NCBI RefSeq assembly: GCF_020782115.1
Contig: NZ_JAJGMW010000009.1
Location: 1 to 64,000 of the forward strand
Origin: Leeuwenhoekiella parthenopeia
GTDB lineage: Bacteria > Bacteroidota > Bacteroidia > Flavobacteriales > Flavobacteriaceae
Length of the DNA stretch: 64,000 bases
Direction of reading: 5' to 3'
Of the stretch, positions 17,236 through 26,041 are shown piece by piece; position 1 is the first letter of the stretch; each line of letters begins with the position of its first letter. Made by a program: the position numbers and the translations under genes. The notes under the pieces were generated by a model. It had not been told where the DNA came from. It saw only the letters and a program-made list of their open reading frames with translations, and searched no databases.

Positions 17236-18023
17236 ACGTTCAAAATTTTAAAAGTTATCGTTACGCGGGTGCCCTGCAAATCCTCCCGATCCTTTATTTG
17301 ATAGTCCACTTTAAAAGCATTACTATACTCGAGCAATTTTAATCGATCTTTGAGAACGGTTGAAGATCTGTTTTCGAGGGTCTTACCACTCGCTTTAAAA
17401 ACCTCTTTAGAGCGTTTTAGGCCAATACCATCATCTTCTATAACCACCTTATAACTCAACTCATCCAGGCATGTAAAAATCACACGTACAAGGCCTGATT
17501 CATTCTTATGAAAAATCCCGTGATTTACGGCATTTTCAACAATAGGTTGCAAAAGAAGTGACGGGATTTTTGTATCTAATTCCAAGTCTTCATCAACCTC
17601 AATATCAAAACTGAGTTTATCCTCAAAGCGCATTTTTTCTATCGCCAGATAATTGTTAAGCAGCTCAATTTCCTCTTTAAGGCTTATAGTATGTTGTCGC
17701 GAAAGTTCAAAGAATGACCTGAATAATTTAGAAAATCTATTAAGGTATTCTTCCGACAACTCGACCTCATTTCTTTGAATATAGTATTGTATTGCATTTA
17801 GCGAGTTGTGCACAAAATGCGGATTCATTTGAGAACGAAGTGCCTGTAATTCGAGCTCATGTAATTCCCGCTGGCTTTCTAATTTAGACTGCAGACGCTC
17901 CCGTATAAGCTTGTTCTTTTTGGAAACAAAAACTGTAAAAAGTAAAATCACAGCAACCACCACTACAACTGCGGTAATTGCCATTATTACAATAAGGCGG
18001 TCGTCTAATTCTTCTGTGGACAT
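17232..18023 (-). CDS. LytS-like sensor histidine kinase
   Basis: A 263-residue kinase with one N-terminal membrane helix (about residues 10-33), a short coiled-coil linker, then the His_kinase domain with phosphoacceptor His 69 (ALRSQMNPHFVHNSLNAI). The ATPase domain has the N-box LLLQPIVENAVNHGI and G-box VIEDDGIGL. It has no extracellular sensor domain of its own. The upstream gene, overlapping by 19 bases, encodes a multi-helix membrane protein that could supply sensing. The start is ATG 18023 rather than the TTG 21 bases earlier. Confidence 0.9.
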   Translation of the reverse strand: MSTEELDDRLIVIMAITAVVVVVAVILLFTVFVSKKNKLIRERLQSKLESQRELHELELQALRSQMNPHFVHNSLNAIQYYIQRNEVELSEEYLNRFSKLFRSFFELSRQHTISLKEEIELLNNYLAIEKMRFEDKLSFDIEVDEDLELDTKIPSLLLQPIVENAVNHGIFHKNESGLVRVIFTCLDELSYKVVIEDDGIGLKRSKEVFKASGKTLENRSSTVLKDRLKLLEYSNAFKVDYQIKDREDLQGTRVTITFKILNV

Positions 18024-18631
18024 AAAAGTGCTATAATAATACAACCGTAAAGGGGAATGTTTAAAAATGCGATTACAGTGTATAAAATATCAGCGAGATT
18101 TCCATTTACCTTTGACATGGAAACCTGTACCGGTAAATACCCCAGAAAATAAATAAGTACTCCTGTGGTGATCCAAAACCGAGCATTTTTCTTAAAATCT
18201 ATAATCTCATCCCGGTTTAGAAATTCAATGTAAAATCTAAATACAAGGATCAGCAAAGTTATTGTTGAACAAAAGAGGAAGATAACATTGTAGTCTTTGA
18301 GCCAATTTTCTAAAATAAGACTCACGATAAGACTTATAAAAAGCAAGGGCACTAAAACCAAAACCCAAATTTTCCTGTTGAGAATCCTGTAGAACCAAAA
18401 GCAAAAAAAGAAACCCGTAAAAAGGTCTGAAAAATTATATATTAAAACATTATTACCAAAGAAGCCCAGACATAAGGAGGCCCCAATTTCTATGACAATC
18501 ACAGTAGTCAGGTAATAAATGAAATGACTTTGAGTCCCGTTTTTTAAAACACCATGCCGCCAAATGGCTATAGCCAGTGCTACAGCCATTAATGATTTAA
18601 CTATGATTTCCAGAATTACCATGATACTCAC
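18005..18631 (-). CDS. Multi-pass membrane protein upstream of the kinase, possible sensor
   Basis: A 208-residue integral membrane protein with about seven hydrophobic segments and no soluble domain. The spacing of helices resembles the membrane sensor part of 7TM-type kinases, but I cannot assign a family. It ends inside the start of the LytS-like kinase gene (19 bases of overlap), and begins 3 bases after the preceding lipoprotein gene. The arrangement suggests a separated sensor partner for the short kinase. That is an inference from position and topology only. Confidence 0.7.
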   Translation of the reverse strand: MSIMVILEIIVKSLMAVALAIAIWRHGVLKNGTQSHFIYYLTTVIVIEIGASLCLGFFGNNVLIYNFSDLFTGFFFCFWFYRILNRKIWVLVLVPLLFISLIVSLILENWLKDYNVIFLFCSTITLLILVFRFYIEFLNRDEIIDFKKNARFWITTGVLIYFLGYLPVQVSMSKVNGNLADILYTVIAFLNIPLYGCIIIALLCPQKN

Positions 18632-18634
18632 AAA

Positions 18635-19165
18635 TTAGTTGCCAGACCCTGTTTTGCGCGTGCCTACCGGGTGTAATTTATCATAATAACTGTCGTCCTC
18701 GCCAACCGGCAAAAATGAATCTGGTGTGGTGGGAGTAACCAGCATTCCCGGTGCAAATGAAGATCCGCCCGAAGGTCTTTTGGTATTGGATTGAAGTGCA
18801 TAAGCTGCCTCAAAAAACACCGTGCTTTTAGTCACACCGGGACTTAGCGTGTCTGCTCCAAAATAGACATAGACCCCTACATTGCTTATGGAATCACGCT
18901 TTTTTAAAGCAATCACAGACTCTAAAAAGAGCTGTAAATCATTCACATCTGTTACCAGAGCACCCACATTATCAACCGCATTACCGGGTAAATCATTGTT
19001 GATATACACATATTGATTACTCAGATAGGCGCTGTGCAACGCATCTGCACGTTCTTTTGTAATTAGGTTATTGGGTGTTTTTCGGGAGTTGTTTCGCAAA
19101 CTTATGCAAGATGAGCACATTAAGAATACAACTGCAAACAGCAGGCTTATTTTGAAGGTTTTCAT
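18635..19165 (-). CDS. Predicted lipoprotein, function unknown
   Basis: A 176-residue protein. Starting at ATG 19165 it has a clean lipoprotein signal peptide (KISLLFAVVFLMCSSC). The mature part has DNVGALVTDVNDLQLFLESV and GVYVYFGADT, then a glycine/proline-rich tail. I recognise no family. It is separated by 3 bases from the downstream membrane protein gene and by 43 bases from the upstream secreted-protein gene, so it is part of the minus-strand cluster ending in the LytTR regulator. Confidence 0.65.
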   Translation of the reverse strand: MKTFKISLLFAVVFLMCSSCISLRNNSRKTPNNLITKERADALHSAYLSNQYVYINNDLPGNAVDNVGALVTDVNDLQLFLESVIALKKRDSISNVGVYVYFGADTLSPGVTKSTVFFEAAYALQSNTKRPSGGSSFAPGMLVTPTTPDSFLPVGEDDSYYDKLHPVGTRKTGSGN

Positions 19166-19208
19166 AATCATTTTAATAAGTTGGTTAAAAAATTTAAGAT
19201 AATCACTT

Positions 19209-19727
19209 TTAATCTCTTGTGATATCAATTTGACAATCAATTGTATGCGCATTTGTATCCCCGTTTATAAAATAAGTTCCTATGATGCTCAATTTTATGG
19301 GATCTCCGGTATTTGCACCAAACTGAGTGTAGCTTACCGTTAGCGCATTTGATGCGCTGTCATCTATCAAAAGACCATCAATGCGCAAACGTTGAGAGAT
19401 GGGTCCGGTAATAATCTCAGTAGCTGGTGTATTAACAACAGTAGGTACGGTAGTTCCCGGAGCGAGAGAAAACCGGAAGACTGAGCCCCCGGTTTCCCGG
19501 GCTTCTATTTTAAAAACGGTACTGAACCCTGTGCTTTGCGGTAAGGGATTATCTGCAGCCTGTATGTTACTGGCATACTGTGTTGGCGTTGAGCTTCCGT
19601 CAATAAACACATCAATACTTCCTGAGCTTCTGGCTGCGGTATTCCTGTCGTCATCACTGTTGCAGGAAAATAGAGTACCGGTTAAAATCGTGATCCAAAT
19701 AATAAAATTTAAAGTTTTTGTTTTCAT
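19209..19727 (-). CDS. Predicted lipoprotein, function unknown
   Basis: A 172-residue protein with a lipoprotein signal peptide whose lipobox is LFSC (cysteine 22), followed by the acidic NSDDDRN stretch seen after the cysteine in many surface-exposed Bacteroidota lipoproteins. The rest is predicted to be beta-rich, with repeated serine, threonine and asparagine (VFIDGSSTPTQYAS, VSYTQFGANTGDPIKLSIIG). No family is recognised. It lies in the middle of the OmpA-to-LytTR cluster. Confidence 0.65.
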   Translation of the reverse strand: MKTKTLNFIIWITILTGTLFSCNSDDDRNTAARSSGSIDVFIDGSSTPTQYASNIQAADNPLPQSTGFSTVFKIEARETGGSVFRFSLAPGTTVPTVVNTPATEIITGPISQRLRIDGLLIDDSASNALTVSYTQFGANTGDPIKLSIIGTYFINGDTNAHTIDCQIDITRD

Positions 19728-19811
19728 CGTTTCAACTTTTATCTATTTAGAAATCAAGGGTCTATATTGATTACGAATCCATCACCCTAAAAAAATTTAC
19801 TTTATAAAGTT

Positions 19812-20543
19812 TTAATTAACAATGCCGTCATTCTTTGTAAGTGAACAACATTGCTTGAAGGTGAAGTTATCATACCACCATTGTTCGGCTGGGTTACCTC
19901 CTGAATCTAGATTAAAACCCAAACCATCACTATTTTGTAATATGGTATTAAAAAGGTTAATATCAGTTGCTGTATAAGGAGGGGTTAAGCCTGCAAGCCT
20001 CCATTCGCCATAAGTATTAGATGGCAATGTCGTTCCTGTTGCTAACTCAAGCGGTACATGTATTGTAACAGGAGGTTGTCCAGAATTGATTAAAGAGCTG
20101 GAATTAAGTACAAATACTGCACGAGTATTACCTGAATTTATTGAACCTTGATATATTATAATCGAATTTGCCGCACTTATTGCATTATTTACACCTCCAA
20201 AATATTCTACATCATAGCGCAACTCACAACCTGCGGTTAAAAAATTACGAGGGAGTAGAGTTTCAGTATAAGCAAATGATGAACCGCTGCCATCTAATGC
20301 CTGTAACACCTTACCCGGCCCTCTTGATACAATGCTAATTCCTCTAGCTTCTACGCCCTGCCAATCGCTAGTTGTACCTAATTCCTGATCTTCAAAATCA
20401 GTAACGACATTAAAGCTTTCTTCACAGATTATATACTCGCAAGCATCGCTATCTTCACAGCTTACAGCCAGAAACATGCTCATAACATAAATTCCTGTAA
20501 TCAGAATTTTTTCTACCGGGGTTGTATATTTTAAAATTTTCAT
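19812..20543 (-). CDS. Predicted secreted protein or lipoprotein, function unknown
   Basis: A 243-residue protein with a long N-terminal signal (about 30 residues) ending in the lipobox-like VSC. Close after it come three more cysteines (DACEYIICEES). The middle resembles a carbohydrate-binding-type beta-sandwich in composition: VTDFEDQELGTTSDW, then WWYDNFTFKQCC near the end. Such DFED/YDNF pairs are common at the ends of jelly-roll domains, but this is weak evidence. It lies 69 bases downstream of the OmpA-family gene, on the same strand. Confidence 0.65.
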   Translation of the reverse strand: MKILKYTTPVEKILITGIYVMSMFLAVSCEDSDACEYIICEESFNVVTDFEDQELGTTSDWQGVEARGISIVSRGPGKVLQALDGSGSSFAYTETLLPRNFLTAGCELRYDVEYFGGVNNAISAANSIIIYQGSINSGNTRAVFVLNSSSLINSGQPPVTIHVPLELATGTTLPSNTYGEWRLAGLTPPYTATDINLFNTILQNSDGLGFNLDSGGNPAEQWWYDNFTFKQCCSLTKNDGIVN

Positions 20544-20612
20544 AAGAGTAGTTTTAGAGAAATCAAAGCCGCCGTTTGCAGACGGCTCTGATTTTTGTTA
20601 AGAATTGAATCA

Positions 20613-22358
20613 TTAGAAACAGATGACCTTAAATTCGGTTCTGCGATTGATGGTATGCTCGGCCTCTGTGCACGTCACACCATCTGCGCATTTATTCAGC
20701 AGTTCGGTCTCCCCAGCGCCTCTCGCAATAAGCCGGTCTCTTGAAATGCCTTTGGCCAGTAAGTAGTCTACGGTTGCCTGTGCGCGTTTTTGAGAAAGCT
20801 CCTGATTGTAGGCATTGCTTCCGCGTGAATCTGTATGCGAAGACATTTCTACTTTAATCCCTGGATTATCAAGCATCAGTTGAGCTACATAATCTAAATC
20901 GGGTCTGGCGGCAGGTAAAATATCCCATTTATCCAGGTTGAAAATGATGTTATCAAGACGTATAGCCTTTCCGCAGGGATCCACGCACATTTCAAAGTCA
21001 ATAAACAGACTGGAGTTGCGATCCTCGGTTGTTGTATTTACCGTTACCTTATTTGAAAAGTACCCGTCTTTAGCTCCCTGTACACTGTAGATGGAACTTT
21101 GCTTCAAATAGAACATAAAGTTTCCGTCTGCATCAGAAAGGGTGTTTTTTAAGGAGGCACGCTGGGTGTCTTTTAAGCTGATATCTACACCCGGTATACC
21201 TTCGTTTTTATTACACTCTACGACATTACCCCTCAGGATAAAGTTTTCGTCTGTGTATAAAATCTCCTTTTGAATACTTTTACCTTCCTTCTTACAGTCT
21301 TTAAAATCTGCTTTAGAAAGTGTAGCCTGTTCCAGATTTACCTCATAAAGTTTTCCTTTGATCACATAATCTGCTGTCTCCACATCCTGAAATACCACAA
21401 CTCCATAGCTGTTTGTTGTTCCGGTTTGCGTAATGTTTCCGTTTAGATCCTCAAGCACAACATCGGTGTTGGGCAGCAACTCTTTGGTAAACTGATCCCG
21501 GGCGGTAATCGTTACAGTGCAGCCACAAGTAGCGCAGCACTGTGGTGTATGATCTTCACCACATACTGGGCAGGCATTTGCTTTTTTACCTACCGCAAGG
21601 GTAAGACCTGCAAAAACTCCAATGGAATAAATATCACAATCGCAGGATTCTTCTCTAAAGAAAGGCGTGTTTTGATTAACGATATTCTGCCCGCCTATCT
21701 CTTCCACAGGATAATAACCCGATCTAATCCCATAGCTAGCATCGTTTTGTTCCTCAACATTAAAATGCCTCATATAGTACGCACCCGCATGAAGACCCAG
21801 CCAATCATTTACAAAGTATATAGCGCGTATCTGTGCTTTTGCGCTAAAGACATTTTTAGCATCATAGCCTGAGTGGAAGTTAAGCACATCATTAATTACC
21901 GTATTTTCCCGTAGCTCGGTACGCCCACCTTTAATATTAGCCAGTCCGCCACGTAAATTGAGCTCTGTACTAAAGTTCCCGGCAGCATTATGGTATCTAA
22001 AGCTTGGCCCTATACCATAAAACAACCTGTTGATTTTATCTTCTGAAAGTGAAAAATCGGTTAGAGGTCTGGTACCGCTTAAGTCAAAAAGATTAGTTGT
22101 AGGATAGGAACTTTCCGGTTTATTCCAGATATAATCTACATCTGCACCCAAACCAAACCAGCTCCAGTAATAGTCTGCTGAAAGTCCAAGTTCGAGTCCA
22201 CCGTTATAATCAATATAAGGTGTGTTGTTTTCATAAGTGGGGAAGTCATACCCCACCCGCGCGTTAAACAACCATTGGTTGTTTGTAATTTGACCCTGAG
22301 TCATTGCAGTTATTGCCAGTACAGCCAGAAATAACAGGTTTTTAAGTGTTGCATTCAT
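20613..22358 (-). CDS. OmpA-family outer-membrane protein
   Basis: A 581-residue protein. Signal peptide residues 1-22 end MTQGQ. An N-terminal beta-barrel (about 25-255) with alternating aromatic strands is followed by a cysteine-rich patch (ACPVCGEDHTPQCCATCGC, about residues 270-288). Two carboxypeptidase-regulatory-like sandwiches follow, then a C-terminal OmpA peptidoglycan-binding domain with VEMSSHTDSRGSNAYNQELS and the final NRRTEFKV. It probably anchors the outer membrane to the cell wall. It heads the minus-strand cluster with three secreted or lipoprotein genes and the LytTR pair. Confidence 0.88.
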   Translation of the reverse strand: MNATLKNLLFLAVLAITAMTQGQITNNQWLFNARVGYDFPTYENNTPYIDYNGGLELGLSADYYWSWFGLGADVDYIWNKPESSYPTTNLFDLSGTRPLTDFSLSEDKINRLFYGIGPSFRYHNAAGNFSTELNLRGGLANIKGGRTELRENTVINDVLNFHSGYDAKNVFSAKAQIRAIYFVNDWLGLHAGAYYMRHFNVEEQNDASYGIRSGYYPVEEIGGQNIVNQNTPFFREESCDCDIYSIGVFAGLTLAVGKKANACPVCGEDHTPQCCATCGCTVTITARDQFTKELLPNTDVVLEDLNGNITQTGTTNSYGVVVFQDVETADYVIKGKLYEVNLEQATLSKADFKDCKKEGKSIQKEILYTDENFILRGNVVECNKNEGIPGVDISLKDTQRASLKNTLSDADGNFMFYLKQSSIYSVQGAKDGYFSNKVTVNTTTEDRNSSLFIDFEMCVDPCGKAIRLDNIIFNLDKWDILPAARPDLDYVAQLMLDNPGIKVEMSSHTDSRGSNAYNQELSQKRAQATVDYLLAKGISRDRLIARGAGETELLNKCADGVTCTEAEHTINRRTEFKVICF

Positions 22359-22517
22359 AGTTTTAAGTTGTTAAAGATTTGATTCAAAGATGATCAGCTT
22401 TAAGCCCCAAAACCAGACGCAATTCACGAAGTGCTTACATCAATCCATTAACGGTATAGTTGAAATAAGGAACACGTAATCAAGTTAAACACCTGAAATT
22501 CAACAAATACAAGCACT

Positions 22518-22549
22518 AAAAAAAAGCCGCTACTTTCGTAACGGCTTTT
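22518..22549 (-). terminator. Rho-independent terminator of the nqr operon
   Basis: An inverted repeat pairs AAAAGCCG (22522-22529) with CGGCTTTT (22542-22549), extended by TAC/GTA around a TTTC loop with one mismatch. On the minus strand it is followed by a run of eight T. It lies 20 bases after the nqrF stop. Confidence 0.85.
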
Positions 22550-22568
22550 ATAAAACTCCTTTTTTGGA

Positions 22569-23876
22569 TTATCCTCCAAAATCATCAAAGCGGATGTTCT
22601 CATCAGGGATACCAAAATCTTCTCCCATCTTTTGAACCGCCTTGTTCATAAGCGGAGGCCCACAGAAATACAATTCGATTTCTTCCGGCTCTTCGTGTTT
22701 ACTCAAATACTGTTCAATTACAGCATTGTGAACAAAACCTACGAAACCATCACCGGGACTATTGATATCTTCTTTAACCTTCCAATTGTCTTCTTCTAAA
22801 GGCTCTGAAAGCACCAGATAGAATTTGAAGTTTTCAAATTCCTCCTCCAAATCGCGGAAATGCTTTAAGTAAAATAACTCACGCTTAGAACGACCACCGT
22901 ACCAATACGTTACTTTTCGACCGGTCTTAAGAGTTTTGAAGAGGTGATACAGGTGCGAACGCATAGGCGCCATACCGGCTCCACCACCTACGTAAAGCAT
23001 TTCGGCATCAGACTCGTTGATGAAGAACTCACCGTAAGGACCTGAAATGGTTACTTTATCTCCTTTCTTTCTACTGAAAATATACGACGAAGCAACACCA
23101 GGATTTACATCCATCCAGCCGCCTTTTGCACGGTCAAATGGTGGAGTTGCAATACGTACGTTTAGCATGATCTCACGTCCTTCTGCAGGATACGAGGCCA
23201 TAGAATAAGCACGCTCTACTACTTCGTTATTCTTCATTACAAGTGGCCAAAGCTTAAACTTCTCCCACTCTTCCTGGAATTTATTGGGATCGTCATGCTC
23301 CTCAGGGTGAGCTGTGATATCCATATCTTCAAACTTCACGGTACATTCCGGAATTTCAATTTGGATATATCCACCAGCTTTGTAGTCCATATCCTCAGGG
23401 ATTTCTACTACAAATTCCTTGATGAACGAAGCTACGTTATAGTTACGCACTACAGTTGCTTCCCATTTTTTAATACCAAATACTTCTTCAGGAATAGTGA
23501 TTTCCATATCCTGCTTCACTTTTACCTGGCAAGCTAAACGCGCTCCGGCGGCTAACTCTTTACGGGTAAAGTGTGGCGTTTCGGTAGGTAATGCCTCACC
23601 ACCACCTGAAAGTACGTGACACTCGCACTGAATGCAGGTACCACCACCACCACAGGCAGAAGGTAAAAAGACTTTCTTTCCACCTAAAGTTGAAAGCAAT
23701 GAACTTCCTGAGTCTACCTCAACCTTCTTCTCACCGTTTATGGTGATGGTCACAGGACCTGAAGGTGATAATTTTTCTTTTGCAAAAAGCAGTAGGCCAA
23801 CCAATACAATGGTTAAAACCAAAAACGCTACTACCGTTGCTGCAATAACTCCTCCTGTACTTGCTGCTAAAAACAT
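22569..23876 (-). CDS. nqrF: Na+-translocating NADH:quinone reductase subunit F
   Basis: A 435-residue electron-input subunit of the sodium pump. One N-terminal membrane helix (about 8-31) is followed by a 2Fe-2S ferredoxin domain with Cys 75, 81, 84 and 116 (SACGGGGTCIQC, ARLACQV), an FAD domain (ERAYSMASYP, GPYGEFF) and an NADH domain (YVGGGAGMAPMRSHL, ELYFCGPP). It oxidises NADH and passes electrons through FAD and the iron-sulfur centre. It is the last gene of the nqrABCDEF operon, 1 base after nqrE, and is followed by a strong terminator. Confidence 0.97.
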   Translation of the reverse strand: MFLAASTGGVIAATVVAFLVLTIVLVGLLLFAKEKLSPSGPVTITINGEKKVEVDSGSSLLSTLGGKKVFLPSACGGGGTCIQCECHVLSGGGEALPTETPHFTRKELAAGARLACQVKVKQDMEITIPEEVFGIKKWEATVVRNYNVASFIKEFVVEIPEDMDYKAGGYIQIEIPECTVKFEDMDITAHPEEHDDPNKFQEEWEKFKLWPLVMKNNEVVERAYSMASYPAEGREIMLNVRIATPPFDRAKGGWMDVNPGVASSYIFSRKKGDKVTISGPYGEFFINESDAEMLYVGGGAGMAPMRSHLYHLFKTLKTGRKVTYWYGGRSKRELFYLKHFRDLEEEFENFKFYLVLSEPLEEDNWKVKEDINSPGDGFVGFVHNAVIEQYLSKHEEPEEIELYFCGPPLMNKAVQKMGEDFGIPDENIRFDDFGG

Positions 23877-23877
23877 A

Positions 23878-24606
23878 TTATTTATTGTTTAGTTCTTGTG
23901 ATACTTCGGCCAAAGGTTCTTCAGCGTCTTTATCCTGGGTTATCGTTTCAATTTGAGCGGCTTCATCAGTCTTTTCGGTTTTCTCATCTCCTCCGGTTAA
24001 CATTCCACCAAAACTCATAAAACCAATTGCCATAAGACCGGTTATGATAAACGTAATCCCAAGACCTCTTAATGGTGCAGGTACGTTTGAATACCGAATC
24101 TTTTCGCGAATAGCGGCAATGGCAAGAATTGCTAAAAACCAGCCGATTCCTGAAGCCAAACCGTAATTAAACGCGAGACCTAATGTAGCTATGTCTCTGG
24201 ACTGCATAAAAAGTGAACCTCCTAAGATCGCACAGTTTACCGCAATAAGAGGTAAGAAAATACCCAAAGAGGTATAAAGTGCCGGAGCAAACTTTTCTAC
24301 TACAATTTCTACAAGCTGTACCATTGTCGCAATGGTAGCAATAAACAGAATGAATGACAGGAAACTCAAATCGTAGTCGGCATACTCAGCCCCTAACCAG
24401 GTTAATGCTCCTGGTCGCAACACATACTGATCCAACAGCCAGTTCATAGGCACGGTAACAGCAAGTACAAAGATTACGGCAGCTCCAAGACCTACAGCGG
24501 TCGAAACTTTTTTAGACACAGCAAGGTAAGAACACATCCCAAGGAACGTGGCAAAAACCATGTTGTCTATAAATATTGATTTAAAAAATAACTCTACGTG
24601 TTCCAT
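23878..24606 (-). CDS. nqrE: Na+-translocating NADH:quinone reductase subunit E
   Basis: A 242-residue integral membrane subunit with six membrane helices. Family motifs include FIDNMVFATFLGMCSYLAVS, VNCAILGGSLFMQ and FNYGLASGIGW. The two cysteines in GMCSY and NCAILG match the conserved positions in NqrD/NqrE thought to hold the intramembrane iron centre. It is longer than the roughly 200-residue Vibrio protein, owing to a charged hydrophilic tail from about residue 203 (GGDEKTEKTDEAAQ onward). Confidence 0.95.
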   Translation of the reverse strand: MEHVELFFKSIFIDNMVFATFLGMCSYLAVSKKVSTAVGLGAAVIFVLAVTVPMNWLLDQYVLRPGALTWLGAEYADYDLSFLSFILFIATIATMVQLVEIVVEKFAPALYTSLGIFLPLIAVNCAILGGSLFMQSRDIATLGLAFNYGLASGIGWFLAILAIAAIREKIRYSNVPAPLRGLGITFIITGLMAIGFMSFGGMLTGGDEKTEKTDEAAQIETITQDKDAEEPLAEVSQELNNK

Positions 24607-24654
24607 TTTTCTTTTATGAAAAGTTAGACTTGAGTAAAACTCAACCCGTAATCT

Positions 24655-25302
24655 TTAGTTTTCTTCGATTAGTGCTTTATTTCTGGCGCGTTGCACCCAG
24701 ATGATAATACCTACAACGATAAGTGCCATTGGTGAAAGAAGCATAAAACCGTTGTTCTCATAGCCTATTGCATAAAGGCCGGTTTTAGCGATTGGATCTC
24801 CTAAAACTTTAAATCCGAGTAAAGTCCCAGAACCCAGAAGTTCTCTAAAGAAACCTACGACAACCAGTATTAATGCATAACCTGCGGCGTTACCGATACC
24901 ATCAAGGAATGATCTCCAGGGACCGTTACCCAAAGCGAAAGCTTCAAAACGTCCCATAATGATACAGTTTGTAATAATAAGACCCACGAAAACCGAAAGC
25001 GTTTTACTCAATTCATACGCAAAAGCTTTAAGCACCTGGTCTACGATAATTACCAAAGCAGCTACCACTACCAGCTGAACGATGATGCGTATTTTGGAAG
25101 GAATGATATTACGCATAAGCGAAATTACCACGTTACCCACACCCAGTACAAACATTACCGAAATTCCCATTACGATAGACGCCTTCAATTGCGCGGTAAT
25201 CGCAAGTGCAGAACAAATACCTAATACCTGAATGGTGATCGGGTTATTATCTGCCAGCGGATCAAGGATTAAACCTCTGTCTTTTTTAGATAGTAATGCC
25301 AT
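24655..25302 (-). CDS. nqrD: Na+-translocating NADH:quinone reductase subunit D
   Basis: A 215-residue integral membrane subunit, related to NqrE and inserted in the opposite orientation. Six membrane helices are visible. Cysteines in QVLGICSALAIT and ITNCIIMGRFEAFALG match the paired conserved positions. The length equals that of typical NqrD. It lies 2 bases after nqrC and 48 bases before nqrE, the widest gap in the operon, but no terminator or promoter is seen in that gap. Confidence 0.96.
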   Translation of the reverse strand: MALLSKKDRGLILDPLADNNPITIQVLGICSALAITAQLKASIVMGISVMFVLGVGNVVISLMRNIIPSKIRIIVQLVVVAALVIIVDQVLKAFAYELSKTLSVFVGLIITNCIIMGRFEAFALGNGPWRSFLDGIGNAAGYALILVVVGFFRELLGSGTLLGFKVLGDPIAKTGLYAIGYENNGFMLLSPMALIVVGIIIWVQRARNKALIEEN

Positions 25303-25304
25303 AA

Positions 25305-26039
25305 TTATATTTTTAAGTCTTTTAAGTAAGGGATGTACAATTTAACGGTGCTGTTAATCATTGCTGTAACACCATTACCGGTGATTGTTGCGCCGGCAAG
25401 GGCATCAACTTTGCCATCGTCCTTACGCTCGTTAAGCGGATCGTTATTTCCTTTGGCAACGGTGATTCCTTCATACTCGGTATCAGCCATAATCTCTTCT
25501 CCGGTAAAATCGTCCATAAAGTAACGCTCCTTGATGTTTGCACCAAGACCCGGAGTTTCCCCTTTATGGTCAAAATAAACACCCTGTACTACATAGTTTT
25601 CGTCTAAAGCAATAAAGCCCCAGATAGCATCCCATAAACCCTTTCCGTACATTGGGATGATGTAGTAGTCCTTACCATCTTTTTCGCCCACAAAAAGCGG
25701 AAGCTTACGCTCTGACATATCTTTTGCCAATTCCTGCTTCAAATTGATTAGATAAGCCGAAGAATCTTTTTCGATTTTTCCGTTCTGAATAACCAATTGT
25801 TCTTTGATGTATTTACCAAACTCCGCTTCAACCTTGTTTGTTGGAACGAAATTCACAGAACCTTCCACATTCTCATTAATGCCCATAGCATAAAGAATGT
25901 TTTGTTGCTTTTCGAATCGCTCATTTTCAGTAATTGCAGGCTTTAAGCTCGAAGCTGTAAAGGCGAGCAATGATCCTACTACGAGTACCATTACCACTGC
26001 AAAGATTACTGTGTAACTGTTTTTATCTGTATTTGCCAT
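25305..26039 (-). CDS. nqrC: Na+-translocating NADH:quinone reductase subunit C
   Basis: A 244-residue subunit with one N-terminal membrane helix (about 9-30) and a periplasmic FMN-binding domain. GETPGLGANI and the flavinylation site DALAGATITG are visible; Thr 218 should carry FMN covalently through a phosphoester made by ApbE. The position two residues before the alanine is Ala, where Ser or Thr is usual. It is 2 bases downstream of nqrB. Confidence 0.96.
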   Translation of the reverse strand: MANTDKNSYTVIFAVVMVLVVGSLLAFTASSLKPAITENERFEKQQNILYAMGINENVEGSVNFVPTNKVEAEFGKYIKEQLVIQNGKIEKDSSAYLINLKQELAKDMSERKLPLFVGEKDGKDYYIIPMYGKGLWDAIWGFIALDENYVVQGVYFDHKGETPGLGANIKERYFMDDFTGEEIMADTEYEGITVAKGNNDPLNERKDDGKVDALAGATITGNGVTAMINSTVKLYIPYLKDLKI

Positions 26040-26041
26040 GA

